The notes under the pieces were generated by a model, which was not told the DNA's origin, did not search any database, and was given only the letters and a program-made list of their open reading frames with translations. This document shows, one piece after another, positions 44,447-54,844 of a stretch of 64,000 nt of DNA. This stretch comes from Aotearoamyces nothofagi (taxonomy: Eukaryota; Ascomycota; Leotiomycetes; Leotiales; Tympanidaceae). Position 1 is the stretch's first letter; the number at the start of each line of letters is the position of its first letter. The position numbers and the translations under genes were made by a program. The stretch covers positions 434,001 to 498,000 of the forward strand of contig JADDTR010000019.1 in the NCBI GenBank assembly GCA_015345905.1. Direction: 5' to 3'.

Positions 44447-45555
44447 ATGTATAAGTGGCATACACATTCAGCCATTAGTCGTGGAAGGCCACTGGCGAAT
44501 GACTTTGCTAGAGCTGCAGACGGAATCGCTGCATCATTGAGGCAATTCCATGTCTCGGTATCAAGACCGGCTGATGAAGGTATTTGATTACCCAATTGCT
44601 TTTATGCAGACACATCAATTGCTTGATATATGGATTATTAATTTGTTATCTAGGTGAATCTCCTATAGTATCGCGCGCCGAACGCTCTGCAGCCGCAGCA
44701 GCCGAAATATCTTCTCTGTCACCCGCTCGTCGAGGCATCGACGCTCGTTCACTAGCCGCTTCCCCACCGAGGAGCTTTGTTATCCGGAGAGTCGAGGACT
44801 CGTCTGTGAGTCGAGGGGGGTTTAATAGAGGTCGAGGAGGTGGGTTCAGGGGCGGATTTAGAGGCCGGGGCGCCGGCGGGATGCGTGGTCGTGGAGGCAT
44901 GCGAGGCAGAGGAAGAGGCGGCATGCGTGGCCGGGGCGGCGCTCGAGGGAAGCGGAAGGCAAGAGGCAGGACGGATGCCGGTGCTTCAGAGATTCCAGAT
45001 GGTGGAGAACCTTTATCTCCGGAAGAACAGGAATATATCAACGGTGTTGAGATGGGTGTATACCAACCATACGCAGCTGCTCAGACGACTCGCAGTACAT
45101 TGGAGGGGGAGGTCCCAGCTCTAGCTACGAGTTCGGCACCAATTGCGGTTGTTGAGACAGTTAGGGATCATCTTCGGAAACTCACCGGACAGCATGGGAA
45201 TGAGTTCATCTCATCGAGAGAACATACCAAACAATATCTGCATGGTAACGGGACACTATTCCTGAACGCTGAGGATTATGATTATCAGACACATGCAGGA
45301 CGTGAATATGGGTCGAAGAAAAGCTATAATACGATAGATGAGGCGGAACGGAATGTGATACTGCAAGCATTGGCAGGTGGGAAATACCAGCCTCTGAAGA
45401 CGGCGGAGAAGCGAGATATTATTGGGTCCATCGAGTTGTATGCGAGACGCAACGAGACTTACCTGCCAGAGGACGGTGAGAGCTTGAAGGCAAAGGTGCA
45501 GGCGTTATTGCCGTCTCAAAAGCCAGCGGCACCACGTAAGACAGTTACTCCTTGA
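44447..45555 (+). CDS. RG-rich, probably mitochondrial protein of unknown function
   Basis: Exons 44447-44579 and 44654-45555, with a 74 nt intron, give 344 aa. The N-terminus (MYKWHTHSAISRGRPLAN, later SLRQFHVSVSRPA) looks like a cleavable mitochondrial presequence: basic, amphipathic, no acidic cluster. Residues about 98-150 are an RG/RGG array (GFRGGFRGRGAGGMRGRGGM). The C-terminal 190 residues are a conserved-looking domain (EEQEYINGVEMGVYQPYA, VVETVRDHLRKLTGQ, REYGSKKSYNTIDEAERNVI) that I cannot name. RNA binding in mitochondria, for example with the mitoribosome, is a guess from the RGG array and presequence. Its stop lies 67 bp from that of mitochondrial RRF. Confidence 0.75.
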
Positions 45556-45622
45556 TAACGTTGTCATGTATCATAAAGACTGCTCCAGAGCTATTGTACA
45601 AATATTGTGCTATCTATCCAAT

Positions 45623-46549
45623 TCATGATTGTTCCATTGTTTTCCGAGCAGCATCTACTGCCTTTTTTACATCTGCTACACCCTTTTCGACAACCTTCTC
45701 CATTTCTTTGTGAGCCTTCTTCAGATCATCCGGTCGTACAGTCTTTTTGAGTTCCATTGCTCTTAGTCGTTTCTGCATATGACCTCTCGCATTTCTTATA
45801 TGGACACCCGCAGCCTCCCCCGCCTTTGTTGCCGCAGCTAGAGCCAAATCTCGGGATTCTTTTGTTGGAGGAGGTATAGGAATGTTGAGTTGGGCGGCGT
45901 TGTGAGGGTCTGGTTGCGGCTGTAGATTCAAGTCTTTGGAGCCTTGAATAGCAGATATTATAGGCTTGACATGCTTTTGGATATCTAATCAGCAAATGGC
46001 ATCTCCGGAAACATGTGCCACACTTACGTCCTTCTCGCCAACTAAAACCATGACACTCCTGCCACCCTTCGGTAGCACCTGCGCCAGCTCCCCCAATCGT
46101 ATACTCGCCTTGCTGTCCTTCGACAAGTGCACCCTGACATTCTCCAGAATCTCAGGGTTAAACCTGCCACCTGTACGGAGCTTCGAGAGGTCATGACCAA
46201 GGTACTGGAGAGCCTTCGCTATCCCTGCTTCTAAGGTCGAAAAGTCATACGGATCGTCCACTCCAGAAGATTCTTCCACAGCCTCAGCACCGGCTTCTTT
46301 CTTGGCTGCTTTCTGGCCCTTCTTCAACAGCAGCGGAGTGGATGCAAAGTGTCTCCGCGCCGCAATGCATGCTAGCGGCCCTCGACGTATTTGTGGTCTG
46401 AGTTGGGATATAATCCGTCTGTACGGCAATTAGCAATTGAATCGCAACACAATGTGTAGTTCTCACAATTCTTGGGACCTGACGGCTGCAATAGACCGGT
46501 GCAGTTGTCGCGCAAGCGCATTTAAACGTAAGTCTATTCGAGCAGGCAT
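45623..46549 (-). CDS. rrf1: Mitochondrial ribosome recycling factor
   Basis: Exons 46549-46467, 46418-46028 and 45973-45623, with introns of 48 and 54 nt, give 274 aa. The N-terminal 50 residues are an arginine-rich mitochondrial presequence (ALARQLHRSI, ARRHFASTPLLL). The RRF domain follows: LRTGGRFNPEILENVRVHL, the central block with IPIPPPTKESRDLALAAATK, and the long helix HIRNARGHMQKRLRAMELKK, VRPDDLKKAHKEMEKVVEKG. RRF with EF-G2 splits post-termination mitoribosomes. The first exon was placed by splice signals; the frame of exon 2 has no ATG of its own upstream. Confidence 0.92.
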
Positions 46550-47106
46550 CTTGATGTGGTTTGTAGACGAGGCCGGAGCGGGCTCATACGTAAAGGGGAA
46601 TTTATTGAGGCCTCGGAACAACGTTTTGACGCTACAAGGCTGCGAATTCTAAACTCCTGGCAATTGCTTTACCTATTGGTGAGAGCTTTTGGATCAATTT
46701 CGTTTTACTAAATGAATTCTGAAACTTGGTTCCATTTCCCAGTGACTGGTGAAAGCTTGTTCTTTAATTACGAAGTATCGCGCCCTTTTTATCATCTCCC
46801 TTCATTCGTTGAAAACTTCAGTTTGAACTGTTCGCATGAGCTTCAGAACCTTTGGATTCAGCTGCGTGTTCTATAATATCATCTCCATTATGCGCACTTG
46901 GCGCTTGCCTTCCGAACTATATATTTATACATTGAATATGCGATCACCATGATCTTGTGCTCCATAGCACTTATTCTAATCCATGGCCATAATGGCCGAT
47001 GGCAAAAGTACCTCGGACCTGAGGATACTCTATATCGCTTCCAAGCGATTACCAAAACTTACCAAGCCTTACCAAAACGCCAATGGTGACTGACTTCATC
47101 AGAAAA
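46550..47106. other. Intergenic region
   Basis: 557 bp between the RRF start and the PAL1 stop; no gene or repeat recognised. Confidence 0.5.
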
Positions 47107-48421
47107 TCAGATGTCAGTGGTCTTCTTGCTCCTTCGGAGGCTTCCGAATCTCTTCTTCAATCCCTGGCTGACTCTACCCCCAGTCGTATGGCTTCGATGC
47201 ATATCAGATTCAAATTGTGAATATCTCATTGCGTTTCCCGAAGATTGGCTCCTAAGATCTGTCTCATCTACACTTCCGCTCCGGTGACGAGAAATAGCTG
47301 GTCTGAATGAAGACTGCATTTCATACGCAGAATCACCATCGGACAAGATGCGTCGGTGAGATTGGTTATTAATCTTGTGGTCCTTCAGCGCCTTCTCAAT
47401 CGAATATGACGGTTCTCCTTTGCCTTTGTAGTCTTGGGGGTGATATTTCTAATTAAAGTTCAGTATGCTCACGTACGATTAAGAAACGTCATATAGTAAC
47501 TTACGATGCCGTCCCATCTCTTATATGGACCGCCCTCAGCATTTTCGTCTCTCATAAGGTCTGTACCCTCCTCATATCTCATTTCTCGACCGGACAGATC
47601 TCTTTCTCCAGGTGGAATTATTGCAATTCCTTGTAGTGGAACATGCTTATCCAGTGAATCGCGAATCATCTCCCTAGGAGTCGCTCTCAGCGCCTCAGCA
47701 TTGCTACGTTTAACAGCCTCCAAAGGGCTGCTATCATAGCTTGTGTTCCTAGCTAAAAGAGTAGCATCATATGGACCTCCGTGATGATATGTCCCCATTG
47801 ATTGATCAAGAGTATCAACAATATCAGCACGCGGGATGTGTTTCTTCTTTAGATGCGGCGCTCTATTAGCAGCCTTGACCTCCTTGCGGATGATATCTAG
47901 CGGTCTGTTCGACATATCGCCCGGATATCGCTGGCCGAGCGAGCCACGTCTGTGTCTTTCCCTTCCTTCACCGACAGGCTCGTCGAGACTCCTCCGGGAG
48001 CTTTGTCTATCTTCGGCATAGCTACCAAAAGCTTGCTGACGGTGCGATGGCGAACTGGAGGAAGAATGAGAAGCGAATGGATTAGAGGGATGGAACTCCG
48101 ATTGAACAGGACTGGCAGAGCCTGGAGGAGTTGGATAGAAATTGGCGGGTGAATGCTTGGAGATGCTTGGGGTCCTCGAGGCCGACGGGCTTTGTTTTGG
48201 AACTGCGGATGTGAAATGGGTACCTGGACCTGTCTGCTGGCTGGGTTCCGGGGCCATGAGGGGATCAAGAAGATATTTGGAAGCCTACAAGTAAAGTCAA
48301 ATGGATGTTTTACAGTTTAGAGGATGAGCACAGTCCAATATCGCCCGAGGGACGCAGGATTGAGTATCGTACTCGATGGTTCAAGAAAGCTTACCCATTG
48401 CTTATCTTCTGAGGGCTCCAT
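47107..48421 (-). CDS. pal1: Cell morphology protein PAL1
   Basis: Exons 48421-48395, 48284-47505 and 47448-47107, with introns of 110 and 55 nt, give 382 aa. The first exon encodes only nine residues (MEPSEDKQW) and joins ASKYLLDPLMAPEPSQQTGP, the typical Pal1 N-terminus. After a Ser/Pro-rich stretch comes the Pal1 domain: RPLDIIRKEVKAANRAPHLK, then the PRADIVDTLDQS segment, TPREMIRDSLDKHVPLQGIA, EEGTDLMRDENAEGGPYKRW and YHPQDYKGKGEPSYSIEKAL. The C-terminus is basic. In fission yeast Pal1 sits at growth sites with Sla2 and keeps cells cylindrical; in budding yeast it is an early endocytic factor. Confidence 0.9.
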
Positions 48422-49558
48422 TGTTAGTTACTTCGGCACGTCCGGTCTCGACTCGTATGCTTGTTTTATAGAGCGGCTTAATCGATGAGTTGACTTGAAA
48501 GTGCAGTTTGTAGGAGGGTTACGAAGTTGAAGAGGGAGGACAATATCAGAAGGAATACGAACCTAGCCGTCTTCAAAGGGTGCCCGGAGCTGACTTGCTC
48601 TCGGATCGGTGGATGGTGTCGTACGCAACGTTCAGGGACTTAAATCGGTCGATAGCGCTTGGGAGGCCTCCGCATTCAGGCCTGTGTGCGTCATTTGTTC
48701 GTATCGCAGGCCCGGAATAGGCGGGCGATAGAGGAAAAGACCACTAAAACTGCATTTTACGAACCGGCGGCTGGAGACTGGCAGGGGCCGTGTCACTCCC
48801 GTCCAAGCTGTTTAGCGACCTGGGCACGCTGGATGAGGTACTATGGTACCACTGCACGGTAAGGACACAATGTGCTACTGTCTATATACAGAAGCAGCCC
48901 GTGGATGGCAGACGTGGCCGCAATCCATGATCTGCGGTACTGCATCTTGCTCTCTCTCTGTGCGGTTGACTGCGCGAAGGGCTGTCGTGTTCCGACCCAC
49001 AACTGACGTCCACACTGCCATCATTTGGCACTGATGGGGCGTGCACTACCTTACTGCTGGTGGGCTTACGTCGATACCGTACTCTCCTTCTTTCTACATG
49101 GCATATGATCCCTAGCTGTGTAGGTACATGTACAGAGATTCACTTTCGCGTTCATATTATTTAGAGGTTGGTATCGAGATCAATACTCGGGCTGTCGGCT
49201 GCAGACCTACAGTATACATACAGTCATACCTTGCACTCGGGAACGGGCAAGGAGAAGCTGCCGTCGTTGCCAAAGACTAGCAGGACGTAGTTCCGGCCTG
49301 TTTACGACCAAGTACTATAATAAAATGCCGTTGCTTCTGTAAGTGGCTCAGATAGATAGATACCTGAAGCTGCCTGTACTACTTGATGTAGGCATTATTG
49401 CACAAATCGGAAATATAGGTCAACGATTGCAGCCTAGCACAGTAGTGAATTTACTGATGCGCCCGAATAATGCTAAGCCTCGATACGCCGCGTCGGCTAT
49501 CCGTCATCAGCAGCTTCTGGAAAGCTTCATACGTCCGGATGATATCAGACGAGCCAAG
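48422..49558. other. Divergent intergenic region of PAL1 and USB1
   Basis: 1.14 kb between divergent start codons. The USB1 frame is open upstream to about 49343 but has no ATG there. No gene, RNA or tandem repeat recognised. Confidence 0.45.
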
Positions 49559-50648
49559 ATGACCATGGCTTTGGTCGATTATGCCTCGTCTGACGAAGAT
49601 GAGCAGACGATAGGCACTGCATCTACCGTCCAAAGTAAGCGCAAACGCATCTCAGTCTCTTCAGAGCTACCCCCCTTGCCCTCGAAGTTTCACGATTTAT
49701 ACGCGTCGACAGCGAGAGTTAGTACACGTGACGACCCTAGTCTGCATGGAGGACGAAAGAGGGCGACCCCCCATGTGGAGGGGAATTGGCCCACGCATCT
49801 GTACATCGAGTGTAAGTCTATGGTTCTACATTCGTCTTTCGGACTTGGCTAATTTGGTCGAGGGTATCCAATCACTGCAGAACATGAACTGTTGTCATCG
49901 CTCATTCATTCTATCCGAGACGCAGTACCGTCGTCTACGGGTGATGGTAGAAGCAAGATTGAGAGCTTCTTGACCAGTGATCTTGGTGCTCCCCTTCCTC
50001 TGCACATCAGTCTATCACGGCCAATTAGCTTTATGACGGAACAAAAGGAAGGTTTCGTCACGTCGTTACAGCGGAACATCACAAATTGTGGTGTTCGACC
50101 GTAAGCACCTCAGTCTACAGTCTAGTCACACGTGACTGATGTACCATAGATTCGAAATCTCCTTCATTGGCGTAGATTGGGTACCGAATTTCGAGCAAAC
50201 GAGATGGTTCTTAGTCTTGCGTCTCGGAAAGCCAACATGTGACGGCTTAAACAGGCTTTTGGGAGTGTGTAATGGCACAGTGCAAGAGTATGGCCAACCA
50301 CTGCTGTACAAGGACGCTGTCTCAAGAGAAGAGGCCCGTGGCTTGTCGCAAGAAGCAGTTCGGCCAGCAAAGAAAGTACGCGGTCGTTCTGTTAAGTCTC
50401 GTCCACGAGAGAAGGAAGAATTGCAGGATTTCTCCGATGCGTTCCACATCAGCATCGGATGGACTCTCCAGCCGCCAAGTACTGAAACAATCGAAGCGAC
50501 GAAGATAGTCGCCAGCGAGCTTGTGTTTGAACAAGTTAAAGTAAGTACGTTCCTTATCAGTGAGATGAAATGCAAAGTAGGAAATATCATCACAAGCATC
50601 AGGCTCCCATTAAAGGTTGTCGAGGGGAAAAGTCTCTTCGGTCTTTGA
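49559..50648 (+). CDS. usb1: U6 snRNA 3' phosphodiesterase USB1
   Basis: Exons 49559-49811, 49863-50100 and 50150-50648, with introns of 51 and 49 nt, give 329 aa. Both HxS motifs of the 2H phosphodiesterase fold are present: LHISLSRP in exon 2 and FHISIGW in exon 3. The family start of the domain ([20 protein letters not shown]) spans the first intron. USB1 trims the oligo-U tail of U6 snRNA, leaving a 2',3'-cyclic phosphate or 3' phosphate that favours Lsm2-8 binding. A second ATG two codons later ([13 protein letters not shown]) is the more usual family start. A GTAAGT at 50541 is read through, because no acceptor at a workable distance keeps the conserved end. Confidence 0.92.
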
Positions 50649-51147
50649 TACAAGATTTTACTGGCAATTTCAGTAATCGATGAATTTTGGACAAACTTCA
50701 TATCTCTGCTAGCTATCAATAAACAAAATGTGAATTCCTTTAATCGGTGGTATTCTCAGTTTGTGGTAAGAGCATTAGAGTTTTGAATCTTGAATTTTAA
50801 ATATTTAATGAATTGGCTGGAAATTTGCCTAAAATTGAATTGGAGTGTATTCAATTAAAGAGTGTGGCAAATACTTAAAGGAACCTTTTATTCGTCCATT
50901 TATAGCTTCTAATCTTTGGCTAAATATTCCTCACTTATGCCTACAAGGTATTCCACAATAGTAACTGAGGTACGGGGGCACGAATCGACACTAGAGCCCG
51001 GACCTCACACTGCTCTCAGCCTTGTACTTCTGCATGTTAAGCTTGAAAAGCCACCGTACCGAATTTACCATTTGACATAAAAGAAAGTCACATATATCAA
51101 ACATTCAAAGCAGTGCAAACATGGCATAGAATTTATCTTTTTGCGAA
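50649..51147. other. Intergenic region
   Basis: 499 bp, AT-rich, between USB1 and the DUF3807 gene on the same strand. No gene recognised. Confidence 0.5.
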
Positions 51148-51812
51148 ATGGCACAATATAGTGCCGATGGCACTTTTCATGCTCCTAAGATCTCCCAGGT
51201 AGGATTTCTGTAACTCTCTTCTGGAACGGATAAAACTAAGCATTATTATTGAGTTAGGCCGACCTCCAAACCTTCTACTCTTCACACTTCTCCGCGTCAT
51301 CTGTTGATCATTTTGCCGAGCACTTCCTAGGGCCGGTCGACGAGGAGATAGTAGATGGCGATGCCCTTGGGTATTACGAAGACGGAGTGAAGCGTACCCT
51401 CACAGATGAGCAGATTGCGATGTTCAGACACTCTGAGATTGAAGCAATTATGCGTGGACGACGACATGCTGAGGAGGATAAAGACTTTAACTCCCCTGAA
51501 CTAATACAGCAGAGCGCTGTCTTGGGTCATGCGGAAGAAGTCGTTGAGACGCTCACAGCAACAGCAGAAGCTACGCGACTACAACAAACCGCGAAGACAG
51601 ATTCACGAGGGAGGAATGACAAAAGCAAGAAGGGACAACAGATAAAGAAGGGATATAACAAGCAGAATGTGAAACCAGATCTGCGGAAAAGGACTTGGGA
51701 TAAGGTAGACACAGGGTTAGAAAGTCTGGATTACGGAGAGGAGAGCAGCGCGTCTACAACAATGCCAGGCGCTGCATCTCAAAGGAGAAAAATTTCATAT
51801 GAAGACGTATGA
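51148..51812 (+). CDS. DUF3807-family protein
   Basis: Exons 51148-51198 and 51258-51812, with a 59 nt intron, give 201 aa. The N-terminal part (ADLQTFYSSHFSASSVDHFA, FLGPVDEEIVDGDALGYYED, LTDEQIAMFRHSEIEAIMR) fits what I know of the fungal DUF3807 family, whose function is unknown. The C-terminal half is Lys/Gln-rich and disordered, ending in a short Ser-rich region. No signal peptide or membrane segment. The first exon codes for 17 residues only. Confidence 0.78.
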
Positions 51813-53434
51813 GAAGTTTTGGCTTCAGAAAGAATGGGACAGTCACACTTCTCGATTAATAAAAGTTCAATCTACAGGCAAGTAGGCTTGAACCGCTGGG
51901 TACGAACGCCCAGAGAGCCAACCCAACATGACGATGTGTTGTGATATCACAAGTAAGTTATGCAACCATTCTCCCATATTTCTTCCCACAGGTCAAAATG
52001 ATGAAAACCAATGTATCGTCATCCTTAGTCGGACTCATGCGGAAGAGACTTGCTTTTCATTTCGGTGGGATGCCTAGTCTCTTTACGACATGCTCATGTC
52101 GAAAAACATAATCTTCTCTCTGATATATAGCCTCCAAACTTCATTCAAGCAATCTGAAATTCTGAAATCGAATGCTACATTGACTAATCGACTTCTAGGA
52201 AACGAAAATCTGGCTATTGTGCGTGATCTACTTGATCTAAAGACTATGTTGTGTAACCTGCAGGAACTGGGGTAATTGACTAATGCCTACGAACGCGTGG
52301 GACAATGCTAATGCATCGCAAACGTTGTGCACAAGGTTAATGATAACATGAGCGTACATGGGAAGGCCTTCTCTCAATTTCTTTATCACGCATCATCAGC
52401 CATACCGACAACCATTCTGTAGAACCTTGGCAAGGAATGTATATGGAGTCGCCTTAGCAGTTAACGTGATATCTCTCAGATATGACTCCAGACTCTCTTT
52501 GTCCCTGCATGGCGCGTAAGAAAACAAAAATTTGGGGCTGCCAGTCGCATCTAGTACGGGATCTCCTGAAAGAAGTTTTTGAAACGTCCGATGCTCCAGC
52601 CTTTATAATATGCGAGCACACCTCCTCAAAGCCTGGTATCAAAAAAGATTTCAATCAAACCACTTTCAGATTATATTACTTCAAAAGTTGCTATCAGTGA
52701 TTGACGACCCTATCTCCTCCTTGTTCAAGCTATGCTCCCATTATCACCATACAGATCTTTGACTGTATTGCCAAAAAGTCTCAGCACCACGCCAGATTCA
52801 ACCAATTACTTAGAACTTTTCCGCAAAGCGCTCTCTCCTTCCCAATTTTTTGATCCTCGGAATAACCAGCATGTAGGATGTCGTATCCGCCGACGTTGTC
52901 AATAACCCGATGCCCTTAAGAGTCATCCTCCGAAACCGCTGTCACTATCCATTTCGACTTATTGTATATGCTCATTTCTTCCTGGCCATCCATTTCATGG
53001 GGTTGATGTGCAAGTTGAAGAAGACCATAGGTATGAAGGTACGGCTCCAGGTTTTCCATGAGAAACTATGTGTGCTGACTAAGATGTTGCCGGGACAAAT
53101 GATCAGGCCATAATGCGCCTCAATAGAGCAACGAAGAGTACTTGGAGTATCTCATTTTCCATGAAAGACGGCCTGCATACACGATGGAGCTCGACTCGAA
53201 GTCATGTTGAGACTTGGTAGGAGAAGGAGGAACAAGAGGTTGGAAGATGTTCATTGGATCCGCTTTAGTACAATACAATAGAGGGCTAGGTTGAGCCAGA
53301 AAAATGAACGCTGAGAGAGACATGAGACGTAAAGTCGTCGACGCATGCATGCACGATATGTGGTTTCTTACACTTTCTAGAAAGCCGCCCAAATCCATGA
53401 TCGTTTAGAGTCGCAAAGTTCTATAACAAACAAA
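51813..53434. other. Convergent intergenic region, 1.6 kb
   Basis: Unusually long for a region between two stop codons. Several ATG frames of 60-92 codons exist on both strands, but none shows a domain or splice pattern. Around 51890-51925 a CTGGG/CCCAG hairpin resembles part of a tRNA but fails on the T-arm. A small or lineage-specific gene may be missed here. Confidence 0.4.
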
Positions 53435-53978
53435 TTATTGACCTGGCGGTACGTAGTTGATCGGTCTCCTGCGACTGTAATCAGTATGTGCGTGCAGTTG
53501 CAGAGAATGGACATAGACATACTTAAAAAGAAGAATATGTGGCTCCGGCTCGTGTACTTCGTAATGTTCCCAACCTAGGCTCTGTAATATAGCTGTCAGC
53601 ATATTATACTTCGATGGAAAGGATTACTGGGTTGACAGACCTGTGTAATTCCTATCGCCCGCCATTCTTCCTCCCATAGCAGCTTCAACGTGCCCTTCGA
53701 CGGGTCATGGTACTCTTTGGGTATGGCTTTGAGCATAGCTTTTGGTAGCTGAACATGCCTGTATTCATACTCATTATCGGAATATCTATGTAGGCAGTTA
53801 GAACTTCACCACAAAATGCAGATACGGAACGTCCGGCTCGTGCTCGAAGGGGAATGCTTAGGTTGACGAACCTTGCGGAATAGTGGATGGAGTCAATAAA
53901 CTCGTCTAGTCGCTCTTTCTCTGCATCAGACAACGGCCTTGGCACCTTGTTCCGCCTGTTGTAGTCCATATCTGCCAT
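53435..53978 (-). CDS. cks1: Cyclin-dependent kinase regulatory subunit CKS1
   Basis: Exons 53978-53872, 53785-53641, 53581-53523 and 53468-53435, with introns of 85, 59 and 53 nt, give 114 aa. The whole Cks fold is visible: [40 protein letters not shown] (start codon of exon 3 at SLGWEHY), and [20 protein letters not shown] at the end, including the HxPEPH hinge. Cks1 docks Cdk1 onto phosphorylated Thr-Pro sites and promotes multisite phosphorylation. A second ATG three codons in (MDYNRRNKV) is an alternative start. The last exon encodes eleven residues. Confidence 0.94.
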
Positions 53979-54844
53979 ACTGGTCGGACTGGTATCTGCT
54001 TTTTACAGTCGTAGTTGAGGTGTAGGTATTTGGTAGTGGGGCAGCACATGCAAAGCTAGCGCGTCTGCAGCTCTCCGTTTGGAACAGCGGGATTTCACAG
54101 TATTGTGATTCGGGGGTGCCAAGGAAGTTTTCCTTCGAGCAGGTCGAGTCTCGAAAGGTTGGTTGTGGCTTCTGCGATTGCGGAGGGAACTTGGGTACGT
54201 TTGGGATCTTGCGCGTTGTAGAGTTCTCGTAGCTTCGATAGCAAATGGAAGGCGCTTTTGTTACAAAGCCAATGACTCGTATCGCCTTTGGTCGCGGCAG
54301 TCTGCAGAAGAACAGGGCCTATTCAGCGTGCAAAATGAGCGTGCAAGGTAGGATTGCGAATATGGAAGGCAAGAAGAGAAATACAGTTATTGTTTACATG
54401 AGTGGCAGGCGACCTTCACTCCACGGATGCCTCAGGCCACAACACGCTTTGTAGCCACGTGATGTTCTTGTAGGCGAATTGCGTGCGTTCCTGGAAGGAC
54501 AGAGCGAGTGCAGCATATCCAGGAACTCGATGTACAGAAGTGCCAACCAGATCATATTTATGCACCTCGTCTCGACCGTTTGACGCCGTGCAGCGCAAAT
54601 ACACGATCTGACAATTCGCATCTGGGCTCTTTCGGCAACCAACCCCTGCAAAGCACCTCCCCACGCTCGACAGTACTCAGACCTCGCGTCGGACACTCCA
54701 AATTCGCAGCGCGTCAACCACCAGCTTTGCGCGACTCAGCCCGAAGCAACCTGAGAGCCATTGAGGACCGCCGCGCACTCGCATAGCTTCACCACTGCAG
54801 CATTTTCCTCGCTATCCCCGCGCGACATAGATACTCGGGGCAGA
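53979..54844. promoter_or_regulatory. Divergent CKS1/RSC4 intergenic region
   Basis: 866 bp between divergent start codons; both promoters must lie here. No gene or repeat recognised. Confidence 0.5.

Noticed and set aside
50541-50564. GTAAGT...CAG in the last exon of USB1 as a possible intron
   Set aside because: It would be only about 20 nt long, and reading through gives the conserved end of the family ([15 protein letters not shown]).
51885-51930. tRNA-like piece on the minus strand (GGTTCAAGCC with a nearby CTGGG/CCCAG hairpin)
   Set aside because: The T-arm stem does not pair, the anticodon-like loop has eight bases and no acceptor stem can be formed.
51998-52157. ATGATGA C-box-like word in the intergenic region after the DUF3807 gene
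   Set aside because: The nearest downstream CTGA is about 150 nt away and there is no terminal stem, so it does not make a box C/D snoRNA.
53120-53398. 92-codon frame on the minus strand just downstream of CKS1
   Set aside because: It follows the CKS1 stop with no domain or splice link and is likely chance.
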